From a virus: DNA of 30,080 nt. This document shows positions 30,008-30,080 of this stretch, piece by piece. The notes beneath the pieces are model-generated. The model ran no database searches and was not told the origin of the DNA. It saw only the letters and a program-made list of their open reading frames with translations. The stretch's first letter is position 1; every line of letters begins with the position of its first letter. The stretch is taken from the IMG/VR virus record IMGVR_UViG_3300033153_004564, positions 1 through 30,080 of that record, one strand, 5' to 3'. Position numbers and translations under genes: made by a program.

Positions 30008-30080
30008 CTGTTCCTCCAAATCCTATATCAGTATCAGAAGAGGCAATTGCCTCTTCTGATACATTCATAAATTCTAAGTC
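30000..30080 (-). CDS. Partial gene, C-terminal end only
   Basis: The minus strand is open from the window edge to a TAA at 30002-30000, giving the last 26 residues of a protein with an acidic, Ser/Gly-rich tail (Val-Ser-Glu-Glu-Ala, Ser-Asp-Thr-Asp-Ile-Gly-Phe-Gly-Gly). Only this frame is open. The end overlaps the helicase start. An acidic Asp-x-Asp-Ile-x-Phe tail resembles the tip of SSB proteins, but 26 residues are too few to assign. A 32-bp palindrome lies inside. It could also be non-coding if the true stop lies upstream of the window edge. Confidence 0.5.
   Translation of the reverse strand, partial: DLEFMNVSEEAIASSDTDIGFGGTVE
30031..30062. repeat. Perfect 32-bp palindrome
   Basis: GTATCAGAAGAGGCAA at 30031-30046 is followed directly by its exact reverse complement to 30062. 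There is no spacer, giving 16 perfect pairs (less a small loop in RNA). It lies 24 bases upstream of the helicase start, in or next to the tail of the partial gene. Confidence 0.9.

Noticed and set aside
1-30080. CRISPR array, integrase, transposase or insertion sequence
   Set aside because: No regularly spaced direct repeats, no recombinase signature and no terminal inverted repeats with target duplication were seen; the repeats in the fibre gene are protein-coding.

Overview
The window looks like about 30 kb of an AT-rich, tailed double-stranded DNA phage, most likely a lytic podovirus. The evidence is a terminase pair, a podovirus-type portal, a scaffold, an N4-gp56-type major capsid protein, a set of ejection-type proteins and a compact replication module, with no recognisable tape-measure, sheath or integrase gene. 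Low GC, dense A/T-ending codons, AAGGA-type ribosome sites and repeated extended -10 promoters (ATG-N-TATAATT) with mostly no -35 box suggest a low-GC Gram-negative host. Campylobacterota would fit this promoter style, but that is inference. A lipoprotein with a lipobox and a T7-lysozyme-like amidase agree with a Gram-negative host.

Layout. Positions 1-399 are a non-coding, hairpin-rich and locally G-rich control region. From 400 to 22279 everything is on the + strand: a winged-helix regulator (400), a short structured leader plus tRNA-Gln(UUG) and tRNA-Leu(UAA) (780-1041), a consensus sigma70 promoter (1062-1091), small and large terminase (1299-3734), a connector-like protein, a 753-aa fibre with beta-repeats and a LamG-like domain (4361-6622), a lysis cassette (about 6889-8061), several tail or virion proteins (8063-11130), portal (11157), scaffold (13433), a signal-peptide-bearing decoration-like protein (14445), capsid (14811), and three ejection-type proteins ending with a 1462-aa protein carrying an HExxH zinc site (17891-22279). 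Internal extended -10 promoters sit directly before the connector gene, the portal, the pre-scaffold gene and the gene after the capsid.

From 30080 down to 22276 the minus strand carries the replication and recombination genes in one tightly overlapping operon that enters from beyond the right edge: the tail of an unknown gene, a small RecD/Dda-like helicase, two small unknowns, a 713-aa P-loop/primase-polymerase fusion, a beta-sandwich-type lipoprotein, a Sak4-like RecA-fold ATPase, a probable ssDNA-binding protein, zinc-ribbon proteins, a RuvC-like resolvase and small ORFs. Four short genes were found by hand: 7130-7276 (+), 22578-22757 (-), 23949-24101 (-) and 24400-24573 (-). The two gene blocks converge at 22276-22279, where both stop codons overlap inside a perfect hairpin.

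The most unusual features are long, near-perfect RNA hairpins, several inside coding sequences (terminase 2930-2968, lysis gene 7508-7545, ejection gene 20124-20152, a possible pseudoknot at 24619-24703, a 32-bp perfect palindrome at 30031-30062). Others are a structured leader with a nine-codon ORF before the tRNAs, a capsid-module protein with a secretion signal, and a primase domain placed C-terminal to the ATPase domain. No complete new defence or counter-defence system could be demonstrated.
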